Below, in pieces: positions 33,267-47,177 of a DNA stretch of 64,000 nt. The stretch is from Paramecium sonneborni (Eukaryota; Ciliophora; Oligohymenophorea; Peniculida; Parameciidae), in contig CAJJDN010000170.1 of NCBI GenBank assembly GCA_905182985.1, positions 162,881 to 226,880 on the forward strand, read 5' to 3'. Positions within the stretch are counted from its first letter, which is position 1; every line of letters begins with the position of its first letter. The translations under genes were made by a program, and so were the position numbers. The notes below the pieces were generated by a model, which saw only the letters and a program-made list of their open reading frames with translations, made no database searches and was not told where the DNA came from.

Positions 33267-36200
33267 ATGTCATATACATCAAGATATTCATCAGCAAGAC
33301 CATAGACTGTAAAGAGTACGATAGAAACAAAGACAACAACTACTCCAGCTGTTTAAGTTACTAAGCAGACAGAGTAATCACCTTAACCTGTTTAAAGATC
33401 TGATGTTAGAAGATCAAGTTAACTTAGAGCAAGTGGATAATAAGCAACAGTTATTAATGTGTATATCTATATATAATATAATTAATATAGACCACCTCCT
33501 ACAACTGAAAGAAAGTGGTTAGGTAAGAATCCAGAAGTTGTTTGCTTTTTATTAGCTTTAGAAAATGATAGATTAATGAAAGAGAGTAATTCTTAAATCA
33601 ATCGAATTAAAGAATTAGAAAGTGTTAATGAATAATAAGAAATCAGAATTAGAGAATTATAAACTAAGATTGAATCACAAACTACAGAAATATCTAATTA
33701 TAAGTTAATATATATTTATATATAATTATTAGATCTGAAATCGAAAAACATCTTATTAGAATTAGACAATTAGAATCTGAATTGAATGAATATAAATCTA
33801 AATTAGGAAATGTTGATCAAAGTCTTGCTGGTAGATTGAAAGAGGCAGAAAGGAAATTATAAGACAGTGAAAAAGAATTGACTAATTGGAAAAATAAATA
33901 TAATACAGATAAAACTAATTGGGATAATGAAATTAAAAGACTTAATGACTTACTTACTTAAAAACAAAAAGAATTAGATGATTATAAAAATAATTAAGGT
34001 AAAAATTATGAACAATTATAATTATAACTAAGATAATATGAAACTAAAATTAGAGAATATGAAAGTTAAATTAATACTTATAAAATTGATATTGATCGTT
34101 TGAATAAATTATTACTAGAAAGAAATTCTGAAATTGATAGATTAAAGAATGAACTTAAAACTAGATTGGCAGAATTAGATGATTGGAGAAGTAAATTTAC
34201 AAATCTCTAAAATTAATTTAATACTATGAAATCTTAATATGAATCTAAAATTAATGAATTAACCAATACACTTTAAAATAGAGACAGAGATTTAAATGAT
34301 TGGAAAAATAAATATGCTAAATTAGAAGGATAATTTAATAATCTTGGAAGTCTTCAATCAGGAAGTGAATCTAAAATTACTGATTTATAAAATAGATTAT
34401 CATTATTATAATCAGATTTTGATAGATTATAAGCTTAATTAAGAGATAGAGATGCATAAATATAAGCATTAAAGGAGAAACTTTAGAGATTAGAATAAGA
34501 TAACTTTACTTTAACTAATTAATTACAAGATTTATAATCGAGATATAATAATCTAGTAAAGGAAAATGAGAAATTGTAAAATGAATTAAGAAATAAAAAG
34601 AATGAATTAGATTTTATGAAATAATAATTACAATAAGCTAATGATTAACTTAAAAGATATGAAGATTAAATCAATTAATTAAATGATTAAATTATGGAAT
34701 GTAGAGATTTAATAATGTCTCTATAAAATGCTAAGGAGATGTTAGAAAGATAAGTTTAAGATTTATATGGTAAGTCAAATGATAATGTTGGAGAATTGAG
34801 AAGTGCAAATGATTAATTGGAAGGAAAGGATAAAGATATTGCTGATCTTAGAGATTAATTAAATTAATTCTAAGTAGATAGATAAATTATGGAATCTATG
34901 ATTAGTACATTAAATAATCAATTAGCTAATAAAAATGATGAAATATAAAGATTATTGGCTTAAAATAAATTAAGATTATAATAATTATTAGAATTATAAA
35001 GTAGATATGCTTAATTAGATTATCTTCTTAGTGATCTTAAAGGAGTTGAATTATAAAATAAATAGCTTATAGCTAGAATTAATGAATTAACTTAGTTAGT
35101 TGATGATCTTAAGAGAAAACTTGCATAATAAGAATTTTAATTATTATAATCTAAATCAAATGAATTTAAGATTTAAGAATTAGAAAATATTATAAAAGAG
35201 TTAGCAAAAGAAATTTAAAGATTAAATGAATTTTTGAATTAAAAATTATCTGAAAATGATAAATTGAACATGTAAATTATTTCAATGGAAAATGAAATTA
35301 ATAAACTCAAAAATTTAGAACCTGTTTTAAGAGAATTGGAAAAGAAACTATAAACACATTTAGATGATATTGCTAGATTGAAATAATTATTAGATTCAAG
35401 AACAAATGAATTAAATGAATGGAGATTGAAATATTCAAAACTTGAACCAGTTGTAGATGAAAAAAGATAATTAGAAGAAAAGAATAGATTATTAGAAAAT
35501 AGACTTTAAGGATAATAATAGGATATTGAAAGATTAACTAAATAGTTGAGATAGAAATAATTAGATATTGATTAATTGAATTGGATATTAAATTAGACAG
35601 AAGGTTTATTAAGAAATAGAGATGATAACATAAATTCTCTTGAGACAAGATTAAATAATCTTTAAAGATCTTATGATAATGAGAGATAGAAAACTTTGAA
35701 TTTTGAATAGATTCAAAGTTAATTATAATAAGCATTAGATAAGATTAATTAATTAGAAACTTAAATTAAAGGATTGTAAAATGATTTAAATAGAGCAAAG
35801 AAGGAAGTAAGTTTTCAATAAAATGAAAATGATTAGATGAGATAATAGATTGTAAAATAAGAAATGACAATTTTAGATTTGAAATAGAATGAAGCTAGAT
35901 ATAAGGAAGTTGAGAATAGATTGAATTAAAGTTAAAAGGAGGTTGAAAAGTTAACAAGATAATTAAGTGATAAATTATAAGCATATGAGGAATTAAAATA
36001 AAATAATGGATTGTTGGATACAAAATACAAGAATTTATAATAATAATATTAAGAATTATTATAGAGATTAAATTAATTAGAATAAATAAATAATTAATAT
36101 TAAATATTGAAAGCTAAGAATTTGGAATTAGAAAATAATAATAAATAATATAAATTGGATTAAGATAGATTAAATTCTACTTTGAATCAGAAACTATAAG

Positions 36201-36575
36201 AATTAAATGAATTGTAAAATTTACTTCCATAATTGGAAGATTAGATCCATAGATTGACTCCATTTGAAGAGAAGGTATAAATAATAAAAATGTAATATAG
36301 TATGCAATAGTAGAACCAAAATATGAATAGGAATTGAATAGAAGTGATGAATTATAAAAGAAATTAAGGGAGTAAGAAGAGAAATTAAGAGATTTAGAGA
36401 AGATGAATAAGATGTAAGTGTTTATATATATATATTAAAATATAGAGTATAGGATCAAACAGTGATGTTGACAGTATTATTTGGAGAATGTGAAGGGTTG
36501 AGATAGTAATGTATAGATAAAGATGGAGAGATTTAAGATCTTAGATTTAATGTAGCCTAATTATCAGATTAGTGA
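33267..36575 (+). CDS. Very long coiled-coil protein (~1063 aa)
   Basis: Predicted 1063 residues with introns of 30, 29, 26 and 32 nt. A Ser/Thr/Gln-rich head (1-70, MSYTSRYSSARPQTVKST) and a short region with RPPPTTERKWLGKNPEVV precede about 900 residues of nearly unbroken heptad repeats. A recurring unit of the type LxDWKNKY / LNEWRLKYSKLE / LTNWKNKYNTDKTNWDNEIK suggests internal duplication. The tail (KIVQDQTVMLTVLFGECEGL) is non-helical. It is likely a structural cytoskeletal or basal-body protein, but no specific family could be named. No membrane segments. Confidence 0.78.
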
Positions 36576-36674
36576 TATATGATAGTAATATAATAAAAAA
36601 TAATAAATAGTATTGAACTAAATATTAAATTAACAATTATTAATACTAGTTTAATTTAAATTCAAATATAAAAT

Positions 36675-38336
36675 ATGGCATAGAATGAGAATGAGATTTA
36701 CAGAAGAATTAAATTATTAGGAGAAGGTTCTTTTGGCAAGGCATATTTAGTAGAATGTATTTAAGATGGAACTCTTTGTGTAATTAAATAAGTAGATTTA
36801 AATTAAATGAAAGAAGATGAAAGAAGAGAAACAATTAAAGAAGCAAGAATATTAGAAGCTTTAAGACATCCTAATATAGTTAAATTTAGAGAAGTCTATA
36901 AAACAAAGAAAGGTAGGTTATGTATAGTAATGGATTATGCTGATGGTGGTGATCTTAGTAATAAAATAAAATAGACAGGATCATGTATGTTTAGTGAAGT
37001 ATAGATTCTAGATTGGTTCACATAAATATGTTTAGCAATTAAACATGTTCATGATAGAAAAATCATACATAGAGATTTAAAAACATAAAATATATTTCTT
37101 ACATAAGATGGTATTATTAAATTAGGTGATTTTGGAATTGCTAGAGTATTAAATCATACTAGAGAAAAATGTAAAACTATAGTAGGAACACCTTATTATT
37201 TATCACCTGAAATTATTGAAAGTAGAGATTATTCATTTAAAACTGATATCTGGTCTTTAGGTATTATACTCTATGAATTATGTGCACTTAAACCTCCATT
37301 TAATGCAGAATCATTACATGGTTTAGCTCTTAAAATTGTTAGAGGTCAATATAATCCTATTCCAGATAAATTCTCAACCAATATGAGATAATTAATATCA
37401 TCTTTACTTTAAGTTGATCCTAATAGAAGACCTAATATTCATGAAGTCTTAAAAATGTATATTTTATTATTTATTTATCTATTTAGGCCTATTATTGTTA
37501 ACAGAATTAGAAGTGTCTTATCAGAAAGTATAAGAAATGTTGAATTCTCACATACTATTTTACATAAACAAAATTTTGTTAATCATAATCTCATTGTTCC
37601 ATATGATACTGAATTAAGAGGTGTATATTCATAACCAAATCTTGGAAAAATTTAATAATAATAATAACCAACACAATAATATTAATAGTAATAATAATAA
37701 CCTAGTAATTACTTATTAGCATTTAATGCTAGAGGATAACCATAAAATAATCTATTAAAACAAAAATAATTATATTAATAACATTTACCAACTGTAAATA
37801 TTTTTATTTATTTATTTAGAATTTTGATTATATATCTAAACCTGCTTAATAAAATTATAATCCATATATGAATTATCAAAAATATTAATACAATAAATAA
37901 TAATAATAATAATAATAATAAATATAACCATTATAAGTTAATAATAGACCTAATATTTCACCATTAAATCCATAAAGAAATGATAAATCACCATATTATG
38001 ATGATAGATCACCATTAAGTAAATCACCTTTTAATAAAGATATTAGAGATAAATCTCCTTTTGAAATATAAAGAGAATAAGTAAGATAATAAATAAAGAG
38101 AAATGAAGAAAAGTTTTAATAATTATAAGAAAATAAATAAAAATACTTATAACCAGATAAGTATGAATTACCTAAATTATCTAGAGAACCATATTCATAA
38201 CCATAAATTTAATATAAATATTAAAAATAATAATCTGATCCAGTATCAGTAGTAAAAGAAGCAATTAAATTAGAACCAATTAATAATAATTAATAATAAT
38301 AAAAATAGGATTTACAATAAAGAATAGAATAATAAC

Positions 38337-38403
<67 letters not shown>

Positions 38404-39160
38404 TCCTTATACTTAAAGAGATTAAAAAGAATAAAGAGATAGTGTTTACCAAGCACCATAAACAGAAAGAATTCAAGTAGCATAATATATTTCATAACCT
38501 CCTCCTTCTTAATCATAATAATAATTAGATTCAATATAAAAAACAGAATCAGTTAAACCAAGCAAATAATAATTAAAAGAAAGTCAATTAATCTTATAAG
38601 AAATAAGAGAAATAAAAAATGATAATAAAGATGAAAGAGAGAAAATGAAATAACTAATGGAAATAAGAAGACAAAGAAATAGTAATACATAATCAGAAAT
38701 CTAAGAAGTAATAAAGGAAACATCTAAGAATTCAGATGAATAAGAAAATGAAGCATCATAATTATTAGCAGAATTAGAAGATATAGTTATAGCTGCAGAA
38801 GGTGGTGATGTTAAACACTCTTAAGTTATTAATGTAGGTGATGGTGATTTAATTAATATGTAATAGTCAGTAAGAGAAAGTGTTGATAGAGAAGATGATG
38901 ATAGTCTAGAATAAAAATCTAATGCATCTAATGAAAATGCAGAAAGAGAAAACTTTTAAGATGATGAAGACATTGTTTGTGAAACACCTAAAGAATTACT
39001 TTATCAAATACTCTTAAGATAAATTGGATAAGAATAGTTGAATAAAGCATTAAATAAAATTTAAAATGCTTATTCCTAAGATTACATCAATCTAATCTAA
39101 AATGGTTTTGATGAATTATCCTAATATAAAGCACTTATATTCATGTATGAATGCATGTGA
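36675..39160 (+). CDS. NEK1-like protein kinase with long Gln-rich tail
   Basis: Predicted 809 residues; introns of 30 and 26 nt. The kinase domain (about 8-265) shows LGEGSFGKAYLV, CVIKQVDL, LRHPNIVKFREVY, IIHRDLKTQNIFL (near 132), KLGDFGIARVL and TIVGTPYYLSPEI, the pattern of NEK1/NEK5-type kinases. The tail is Gln/Asn-rich and disordered, with a 21-residue poly-Gln run at about 536-556, an acidic region, and a helical end (ELLYQILLRQIGQEQLNKA). NEK1-type kinases act in ciliary length control and tubulin-related processes. It lies about 100 bp after the coiled-coil gene on the same strand. Confidence 0.92.
38339..38401 (+). repeat. Pure (TAA)21 trinucleotide run coding for poly-Gln
   Basis: Twenty-one consecutive TAA codons in the NEK1-like frame, preceded and followed by mixed codons. 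In the standard code this would be 21 stops. Confidence 0.95.
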
Positions 39161-40363
39161 TTTTATATTTAATCATATTTTATATTTACATTATCATATA
39201 TTCATTTAATACTTATTACATTTACTACTATTTACTTAATTATTTATTATTATTATTCTACGACACTTTACAATTATTTTACTTCTCCATCTTATTTAGA
39301 ATATTATATTTCAAATTCTTCTAATTCCTAAGCTTATATGAATTGTTATTTTCACTGTTTATGGTTCCTCATTTTAATCCTTAAAAAATGTGTAGATATA
39401 AAAATGATCAACTCTATAAAGAAATTATCAATTTAATTGATCTATTTTCTACATTTTTCATTGATTTTTTGATATCTGGTAAAGAATAATATCCTTTCTT
39501 TTTTTATATAGGTCTATAAATTTTATAAAATTTCTAATGATAGTGTCTAATAATTATTATTATTTTCATCTCTAATAAATTCGCTTTTTCCAAAATAAGC
39601 AGCTTTGTCATTTTTAAAGACTTACTACTTAAATCGAACTATTTTTGGAAAAATTTAATCTTTGTAATTAATTTTTTATTGATTAGGAATTAATTTTGTA
39701 ATTATGGTTTGTTTTATTAAAAAATATTGATAGATAATAATTATAAGGATGATTAGGTTGAACTAAAACATTGTTTAGTTTTTCGATTATCAGTTCTAGA
39801 AGTTGAATAGTATTAAAAATATTTTATTAATTTTAAGATTGATTGTTGGATTCCCAAATATTTTAGGATTTTTTAGAATAGAAAATTATGTTATATTGAT
39901 AGCTAAGATAAAGATTGAAATATACATTACTTTAGATTAAACTTATTAGATAGTAAAGCATTTTGAATAATATAGAAATATGATAATCATCAATTTATTA
40001 TGATCGCATCAAATAATAATCTTCTAATCTGATCATTAATATTTTCTAGAGTAGTAAATTAAGAATAAATTTTTTTTCATATTATTATTAAAATATAGAT
40101 AAAACATTTTGATCTTTAAATTTTTTGAGATTTAGCTTATATGATCCTAAGACATCAAATTTTCTTGAATTTCTTTAAATGAGTAAAAAAAATTACTGAG
40201 ATATATTGGAATTGACATTTCTTTAAAAAAAGCGTGTTTGACATAATTTTGTTTTAAAAATATTTATTTTTATATTGTTAATTATATATGATTTAAGTAA
40301 AATAGTTAACAAAAATATTATAAAGATAAATTCTAGAATTATTTATTATAATTAAATGTTAAA
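39161..40363. other. AT-rich intergenic region, no confirmed gene
   Basis: About 1200 bp. A plus-strand frame near 39358-39540 (MVPHFNPQKMCRYKNDQLYK) and an open stretch just after it look faintly coding, but no intron joins them in frame, so no gene is called. Confidence 0.45.
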
Positions 40364-41107
40364 TCAATATGAGGATTAGGATAAATTCTCATCTAAGGAA
40401 GATTTTCTTTTTCTTCCTTTCTTATTGATATCATTAATATTTAATTTTTTGAAATTTTCTTCTTTTCTCTTTTATTTAATGAGTTCATTTTTTTTCTTTT
40501 TATCTTATTTGATAGCTTAAAAACTGGATTCAAAATTTTTGATTTCCAACTTATTGTTTTTTTTATAGGTATGAATTTTATTTTAAGTTTCATCAAAAGA
40601 GACCTTTCTCTACAAGCCATCACTTGCAATAGAATTAGATCTCTTTCTTAAACTAGATGTTATAGAAATTTCATCAAAGTCTTTTTAACTTTGAGTAGTT
40701 CGTAATTTAAGTGATTCGCCCATGTCAGCACAAGAATCTCCTTTGCTTAATGTAAATTGTTCGTCCATTTAAGCAGCTTCCTTTCTTGGTCGCATGGGCG
40801 AATCTATATCTTGACTTTGTTCTTATATTATATCTGATTAAGGCTGCGAAGGAATCTTTCTTCTAGTATATAAATGTTAAATAACAACCAATATCAAAGA
40901 TATTAATATCCATGACATTGTTTATATTGTTAATCTAATGTTTATAGTACCTTCACTCATATCCAATTTTGAACTAAATCTAAATAATTCATCATTATAT
41001 AATACAATAACGATAACAGGACTCCTATTGTCAAAATTACAGAATGCTATTTTTACATTTGATTTTATTATTAATATCAAATTATTAATATATGAGTAGA
41101 TTAACAT
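40364..41107 (-). CDS. Single-pass membrane protein with basic Ser-rich tail
   Basis: One frame of 247 residues from MLIYSYINNLILIIKSNVKI (an upstream in-frame ATG near 41140 is also possible). The hydrophobic start may be a signal sequence. A short beta-rich part (SPVIVIVLYNDELFRFSS, GTINIRLTIQ) precedes a clear membrane helix MSWILISLILVVIQHLY at about residues 64-80. The remaining ~165 residues are charged with Ser-containing sites such as RKRSNSIASDG and RKRKSSLDE that look like basophilic phosphorylation sites. The layout (lumenal sandwich, helix, cytosolic basic tail) recalls ER receptor proteins but I cannot assign a family. Confidence 0.65.
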
Positions 41108-41753
41108 TTATTGTTTAAAAAGTATATATATATATATCATTTGATATCAAATCTAAAGAATTAATATTTTCTATAATCATTTACTCATTATTTTTATGAT
41201 TTAAATAAATGCATATAATTAATTATTTTTAGAATGTTAATTAATTATTTAACTGAAATTAAGTTAAAACATACTCCTCAAGAAAACAAGCATTATTTTT
41301 GAATTCACAATATTAATTTCATGAAATTTATAATATTAGAAATAATTATAAGAAACGTCTATTTTTAATATTAGCATCTCTTAATTAAATGATCAACGAC
41401 ATAAATTATATATTATACTATTAGAAGTTACTCTCTATCAAATTATAAAAACAATAATGCAATTTTATTTAGATAATTAATAGTTTAATTCTATCAATTA
41501 AATTTAATCATAATATAGATGCTCTTTCTAATAGAATTAAATATTCAATGATCAAAACTATTTATTCATACTCAATATATATCAATTTGATATAAACTAG
41601 TTTTTAAATAATAATAAGTTGAATTAATATTGTATTTATATTAAAGTTATTTATAAAAAAAACTATTAAACTATATTTAAATAGACTAAAAATATCATCA
41701 TATATATAATATAATCTTTTATTGAAAACTACCATAATAATAAATTAATATAA
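41108..41753. other. AT-rich intergenic region, no gene seen
   Basis: About 650 bp between two minus-strand genes, containing a TA dinucleotide run near 41122-41138. Confidence 0.6.
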
Positions 41754-44700
41754 TCAACTAAGCCAATCATCATTGTTATTCAATTGAGATTCTTGCTTAT
41801 ACTATTATGTTTGGAGATGTCTTAATTATAAAATATTTTACTTATTTTCTTCTTATAATTTTTAAATCATTTAATTTTGTATTTATACTTATTTCTACAA
41901 TTCCAAAATCTCATTCTATTTTTTTTATTATATCAATTTATCAATAGCTTCCTATTCATCATCAGATCCAACACTATTCTCATCTAATATATCACCAAAT
42001 TAATCAAAATTTATTTAATTTTGACTTCTTTTTGATCTATTACTAATCACAGATTTATTCATTTATTTTTCTTTTTCATCATAAAATTTTTGTATATCTT
42101 CTTTTAATTATTAAATAATTTATTCTTTTCTTTCTAATTCCTAGAATTAATTTTAATTTTAATTTTTTAATTCATCAATAATATTTTTTTAATCATTTAA
42201 TTAGTTAGTCATATTTTCAATCTCTTAATTTACTTTTTCTTATTTATATTCTTAATTATTTTATAACTATATTTCTAATTACTTTATCTTTTTATTATTT
42301 TCTTCAAGTATTTTGTGTAATTATAATTTTTCCATAAATGTCTATTCTTCATCAAATGATTCTGCTGATATTTCATTTTCATCAATATCTGCAAACTATT
42401 CAAATTGAACAATATTTTAACTTTTCTTAGAACGATTACTAATAATAGACTTATTCATTCTTTATTCAACTTATAATTGTATATTTTTTAACTCCTCTTA
42501 TAAATTCAATATCTCTTAATCTTTTTAAGATATCAATCCCCTTAATATCTATTCTTCACTCGATTATTTAATTGTTCCTAACATTCTTATTTTACTCTCT
42601 TTATCTTATACATCTAATTATAACTCTTCTACTTAATTTTATAAACTTTCAATAAGCTTTTATTAATTAGAAATCTTTTATTAATAATGATCAATATCAA
42701 TTTTTTGTTACTCTAAAATTGACTATTCTTATTTTAAAGTATATATCTAATTTTCTAATTCATTTATTTTATCAATAGCTTCATCCAAACTATTTTCTAT
42801 CTATTATTTTTATTACATTATCTCATCAATCATTATATCTTTTTCTTCTAAATTTTCATTACATTATTTTAATTATTACTACAATAAATTAATTTACTCT
42901 TCTTATTAATTTGTTTCAGGTAATTATATTGTTTCTATTAATTGAGTTCTTGGAGATTATTAAACATCAAATAAATCTTGCAAATCTTAATTTGGCTAAG
43001 AACTCTTATTTTCAGAAATACTTGATAATTACTTCATTAATTATTAAGATTTTTATTGTTCTTCTTGTAATTATTATTATATTGTTTCTAATTTTTTTAA
43101 AGATAATTATAATTTTTCATTAAGTTAATTTTGATAATTATCATTCTCCATTCTTTCATTTTCATATTAACTTAATTTTAATTAATATTATTCTATTTAC
43201 TCAATAAAGGCATTCTATTATAACTACCACTTTTCTTATTATTCTTTGCTTTCTTACTCTAAATGCCTTGTTTAATTTTAATATTCTTTTATAAGTTAAA
43301 CAAATCCATTTTATTAATCAACTTATTAATTTACTTTCTATTCTGTCTTCTCCTTCTCAATATTATTAAGTTATTAAGATAATACTTATATTTATTATTT
43401 ACATTAAGATATTTAAATGTCCTTTTACTTTGAATCAATTTAATATTTTTTTATCTCTTCACCCATCTATTAATTTTTATCAATTTCCTCTTGTAATTAT
43501 TATTCCAATTCTGATACCTTCATTCCTAATTTCTCATTTTAATTTTGACTATTCTTTAAATTCTATTCACATTCTATCAATCTTTTGGAAACCATGTTTT
43601 ATTAGTTTTACCATTCAATAACTTATTTCTCTTATTAATTTACATTATTTTAAATTACATCCTCCATTTATTTTAATAATTCTTAATTCTATATTTATTG
43701 TTTATCTAATTATTGTTCCATTTAAACTTTTTATTATTGTTATAATGCAATATCATTTTATAGATTTTAAATTTAGGTTTTAAGATATTATTGGTTTACT
43801 TATTCTGATTATATTTGTAATTAAAGTTTTTTAATCTCCTATTATTGATCCTCATTATCTTTTGAGAGTTTTTATATTTTATCAATTGGTAATTATTCAT
43901 TACTTTATTAAATTTATTGCTTTAATTCAACAATTTATTATTCTAACAACTTTTTTTCAGAAGCATTTTTATTAATCATGTTTTCATATGATTAATTTTA
44001 TTGTATCAAATTTTAAATTGTCTAATTCAATTTATTTACTTTAGTTTAAAATTATTATATTTAATCAATCTAATCTTTTAATTTAATAATTTCATTTTAA
44101 GATTAATTAAGTAGATTTTCAAGTTCTTATTTCTATTTTTATAAGGTTTTATTATTGTCTTACAGTTTAATTAATCTTTATTCATTTATCCTTATTTTTT
44201 CTGATAATGTATGATTTTATTATTATTATTCATTATTTAGTTTATCAAGTTATAATTATTGATTTTCATTTTATAATTAATAATTTTTGATAGTTTCCAT
44301 ATATTCATTTTGTTTTTTTTCAAATTAATTTTAAATATATTATTTTTCTTTTTATAATTTAGTTATTTCAGTCTATTATTTATCACAATCATTTAATAAA
44401 CTATTACAATTTTATTTTAACAAAATCACTTAATCATTAAGATTAATTTAAATGTTTTGACTTTCCTATAATTTTGCTTTTAATTAAAATATTTCTTCTT
44501 GTTTTTGAATCTAAATATTATGATTAATTTACTTAAAGTACTTTAGATTAATTTAAATCATTTAATTCAGAAATGAGTTGTTCTTTTTTTTGATTTTCAT
44601 CTAATAAGATACTAAGTTCTTATTCTAATTTCTAAGTTCTAATTTAAAATTCTTTTTTAAGGTATGATTCTTATTCTAAAGCAATTTCTTTTTCCTTTTC

Positions 44701-45651
44701 TAAATTATCTACAATAGTTTAATGATGTTTTTTGAATTCATTAAATTGTTCTTCAAGATTCTAATTTAAATTTATAATTTAATCAATAGATTTTTTTTAA
44801 TTAATTTTGAATTATACTTCTTATGATATGATTTAATTGGATGAATTATGGTTTAATTATTTTTGATCATGAGCTTTTTATTTTTATATAATTTAATTTA
44901 ACTTAATAATGATTTTATTGAGTTATTATTATTTCAATTGAATTTTCTAGTTTGTTTAGTTTTAATATTAATAAATAAATTGAAATATTTCTGACTAGAA
45001 TAAATAGAAAGCCTATTAGATATTAGGATATGTTTAGAAATCTATTTAATCAAAAGAATTATTGACTTCATCAAGATCTGTTTGTTAATAAATTTTTTAC
45101 ATAATAGATCTAGCATCAGAGAGTTGTTAAGTTAATCCTTTGATTGAGTTAGATAAACTGAAATTTTCAATTTTTAATTAATCTTAAATATTTTACAAGT
45201 TTAGAATTTAAGATTAATAAAACTATTTAACTTTTTCATTTTGTAGTTTTATGTCAGATATTTCTTGCAATAATTAATCAACTCTTGTATTTTGAATAAT
45301 TAATTATTTATTATCAGATAATACATCTAATTTGATAGTATTACAATTAGATGGACTTAAATATTTCAAATTTTAAGTTGAAAAATTAGAAGTTAATGTA
45401 GTTAACTTTTAAGTTTTGATTAATTTATCATTGTTTTCTAGATAAGTTAGATGAGGATTAAGTTAAGAAGATGAGTTTTTGTTTTAGATTTAAGAGTCAC
45501 CTATTTTTTTTGAAATATTTTGTTATAGTAAAAATGATTATGATTCAGTTTTATTAATATTTTGTGTATTCTTCAAATATGATTTAGTATTTACACTACC
45601 TCCTCTAGATCTTTCTTAATTTATAATTGTTTGATTTCGAAAGGAATTCAT
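41754..45651 (-). CDS. Giant Gln-rich coiled-coil protein (~1291 aa)
   Basis: From MNSFRNQTIINQERSRGGSV at 45651, one frame runs with a single 22-nt intron (near 44520-44541) to TGA at 41754. About 25% of residues appear to be Gln, nearly all from TAA/TAG. A Ser/Asn-rich head of ~130 residues is followed by more than 1000 residues of heptad repeats (for example LEEQFNEFKKHHQTIVDNLE and KTEQKVNQQVDQQ). A 12-residue motif, MNKSVISNRSKRSQNQINFD, occurs near the C-terminus and again in similar form upstream (plus-strand 42400-42460), indicating an internal repeat. Probably structural; no family named. Plus-strand frames within it are shadows. Confidence 0.75.
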
Positions 45652-45696
45652 GGGTTATAAAATTATATTAATAAAATAAATAAGAATTGATCAATT

Positions 45697-46225
45697 TCAC
45701 CAATATCCTCTTCTATAATAACCATCATAATATTTATTTTAATAATAAGATGAATATTATGCAGGATAATCTAAAATCTTAGATTAAGAAGATTATTAAC
45801 TAATTTAATATGTATAATTACATTTAGATAGGTTATGTAGTATATAATGGATGAGTTAATGTTCTACTTAAAGGTAGAACTTAAGAATCTGGAATTAATG
45901 GAGGAGGATTATAAGAAGGAGGTAATAAATATGCAATAATATGATGCTCAGGTGATCTTAATTCTAATAAATAATCATCTGCATGTAAGAATGAATGGGA
46001 TACAAATGAACCTATTGAATATATTATTATTGAAAAACAACGACCTATTTATATAATACATAAAATACCATATTTCTCTTCTAAATTATGTCTAATATAA
46101 TCTGTTTTATGTGCATAATGTTCTTAATGTAATGATTTATTATAAAAGTCCATTATATCTATTTTCATTTCATTACTAATTTAAAATCCTTATTTTATGC
46201 ATTCAATTTTCACTTTTTATGCCAT
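45697..46225 (-). CDS. Divergent dynein light chain (LC8-like) with C-terminal extension
   Basis: Predicted 160 residues; introns of 24 and 22 nt. Residues 1-90 follow the LC8 plan: VKIECIKQGFQISNEMKIDI, a helix ending AHKTDYIRHNLEEKYG, then SIIIYSIGSFVSHS aligning with the CIVGRNFGSYVTHE strand, and DDYLLELRSPEHHIIAYLL in place of the last strands. A Pro-rich linker (PPSYNPPPLIPDSQV) and an aromatic tail (YDGYYRRGYW) are added, which ordinary 90-residue LC8 proteins lack. LC8 proteins dimerise and bind dynein and many axonemal partners. The fold assignment is from pattern similarity. It lies 45 bp from the coiled-coil gene and 79 bp from enkurin. Confidence 0.65.
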
Positions 46226-46304
46226 TGAACGGTTAAAAATTATTTAATAAATTTATTTATTTGCTTAAAAAAACAATCATTTTCAATAAATTTTATTATA
46301 AAAA

Positions 46305-47177
46305 ATGTAAGAAAGCATATATAACTTAATTCCTAAAGAGAAAACTCCTCCTAAAAAAGTTACTAAATTATATAAATCCACTATTCCAGGTGATATTGCT
46401 CCAACTGGTAGTACATTTGGAACTCAATCTTAAATTATTCCTGTTACTAATCTTAATGGATCATACATTATTTAACCTAATCGATATAGATCAGAAAGTG
46501 GTATATTAGGTAAATCTAAAAATTGTATTTAAATAATTCATAACTTTAGAAAAACTAGAACCAATTAAACATAAGCATATGGGTAATAATAGTCTAGATA
46601 TATGGGTTGAAAAAGGATATATTCATAGAAGTGTTGATCTAACACATTAACATTCTCCTACTAAACCATAAATACCTAAATTGACTGATAAACCTATTAT
46701 GGGAATTTAATAATCTAAGAATTTTATTGCTACTAATGCTATAGATGTTATTTTAGCTAGTTATATTTTATTTTAATACTTAGATCCTAAATAAAAATAA
46801 ACTTAACCTGATTGGACTAAAAAATCTCTCTATGGTAAAGTTCCACCTTATCTAACATTAATTAAAGACACGCTTAAAGATCAATTCTATGAAGAACAAC
46901 ATAGGAAATAATTAGAATAATCATAATAAGATAACAAATTGTATTTCATCTATTTTCTAATAGACAATAAATGCCTGAAGAAGAATTAGAATTAATTAGA
47001 TTAGGCTTAAAAAAAAAATATGATGAATTGAATCAATAATATTAATAATAAACACATTGCAGAGTATTTGGAACAATAGGAGTAAAAAGAAGAAAAGAAA
47101 ATTATGAAAAAGAATTGTTATAATTAGAATAAGATATTGAAAAATTGAATAAAAAATATGTATTTATTTAGCATTGA
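46305..47177 (+). CDS. Enkurin (CFAP106-like ciliary microtubule inner protein)
   Basis: Predicted 266 residues; introns of 25, 24 and 23 nt. The N-terminus MQESIYNLIPKEKTPPKK matches the enkurin start (SIYNLIP). The central KNFIATNAIDVILADPK corresponds to the KNFINTNAADIIM segment, and the C-terminal helical domain with MPEEELELIRLGLKKKYDEL and LEQDIEKLNKKYVFIQH matches the enkurin domain (…EEREAVLQGLKKNWEEV…). Enkurin was first described as a TRPC/calmodulin adaptor and is a protein inside ciliary doublet microtubules. It starts 79 bp from the divergent LC8-like gene, a possible shared ciliary promoter. Confidence 0.9.
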
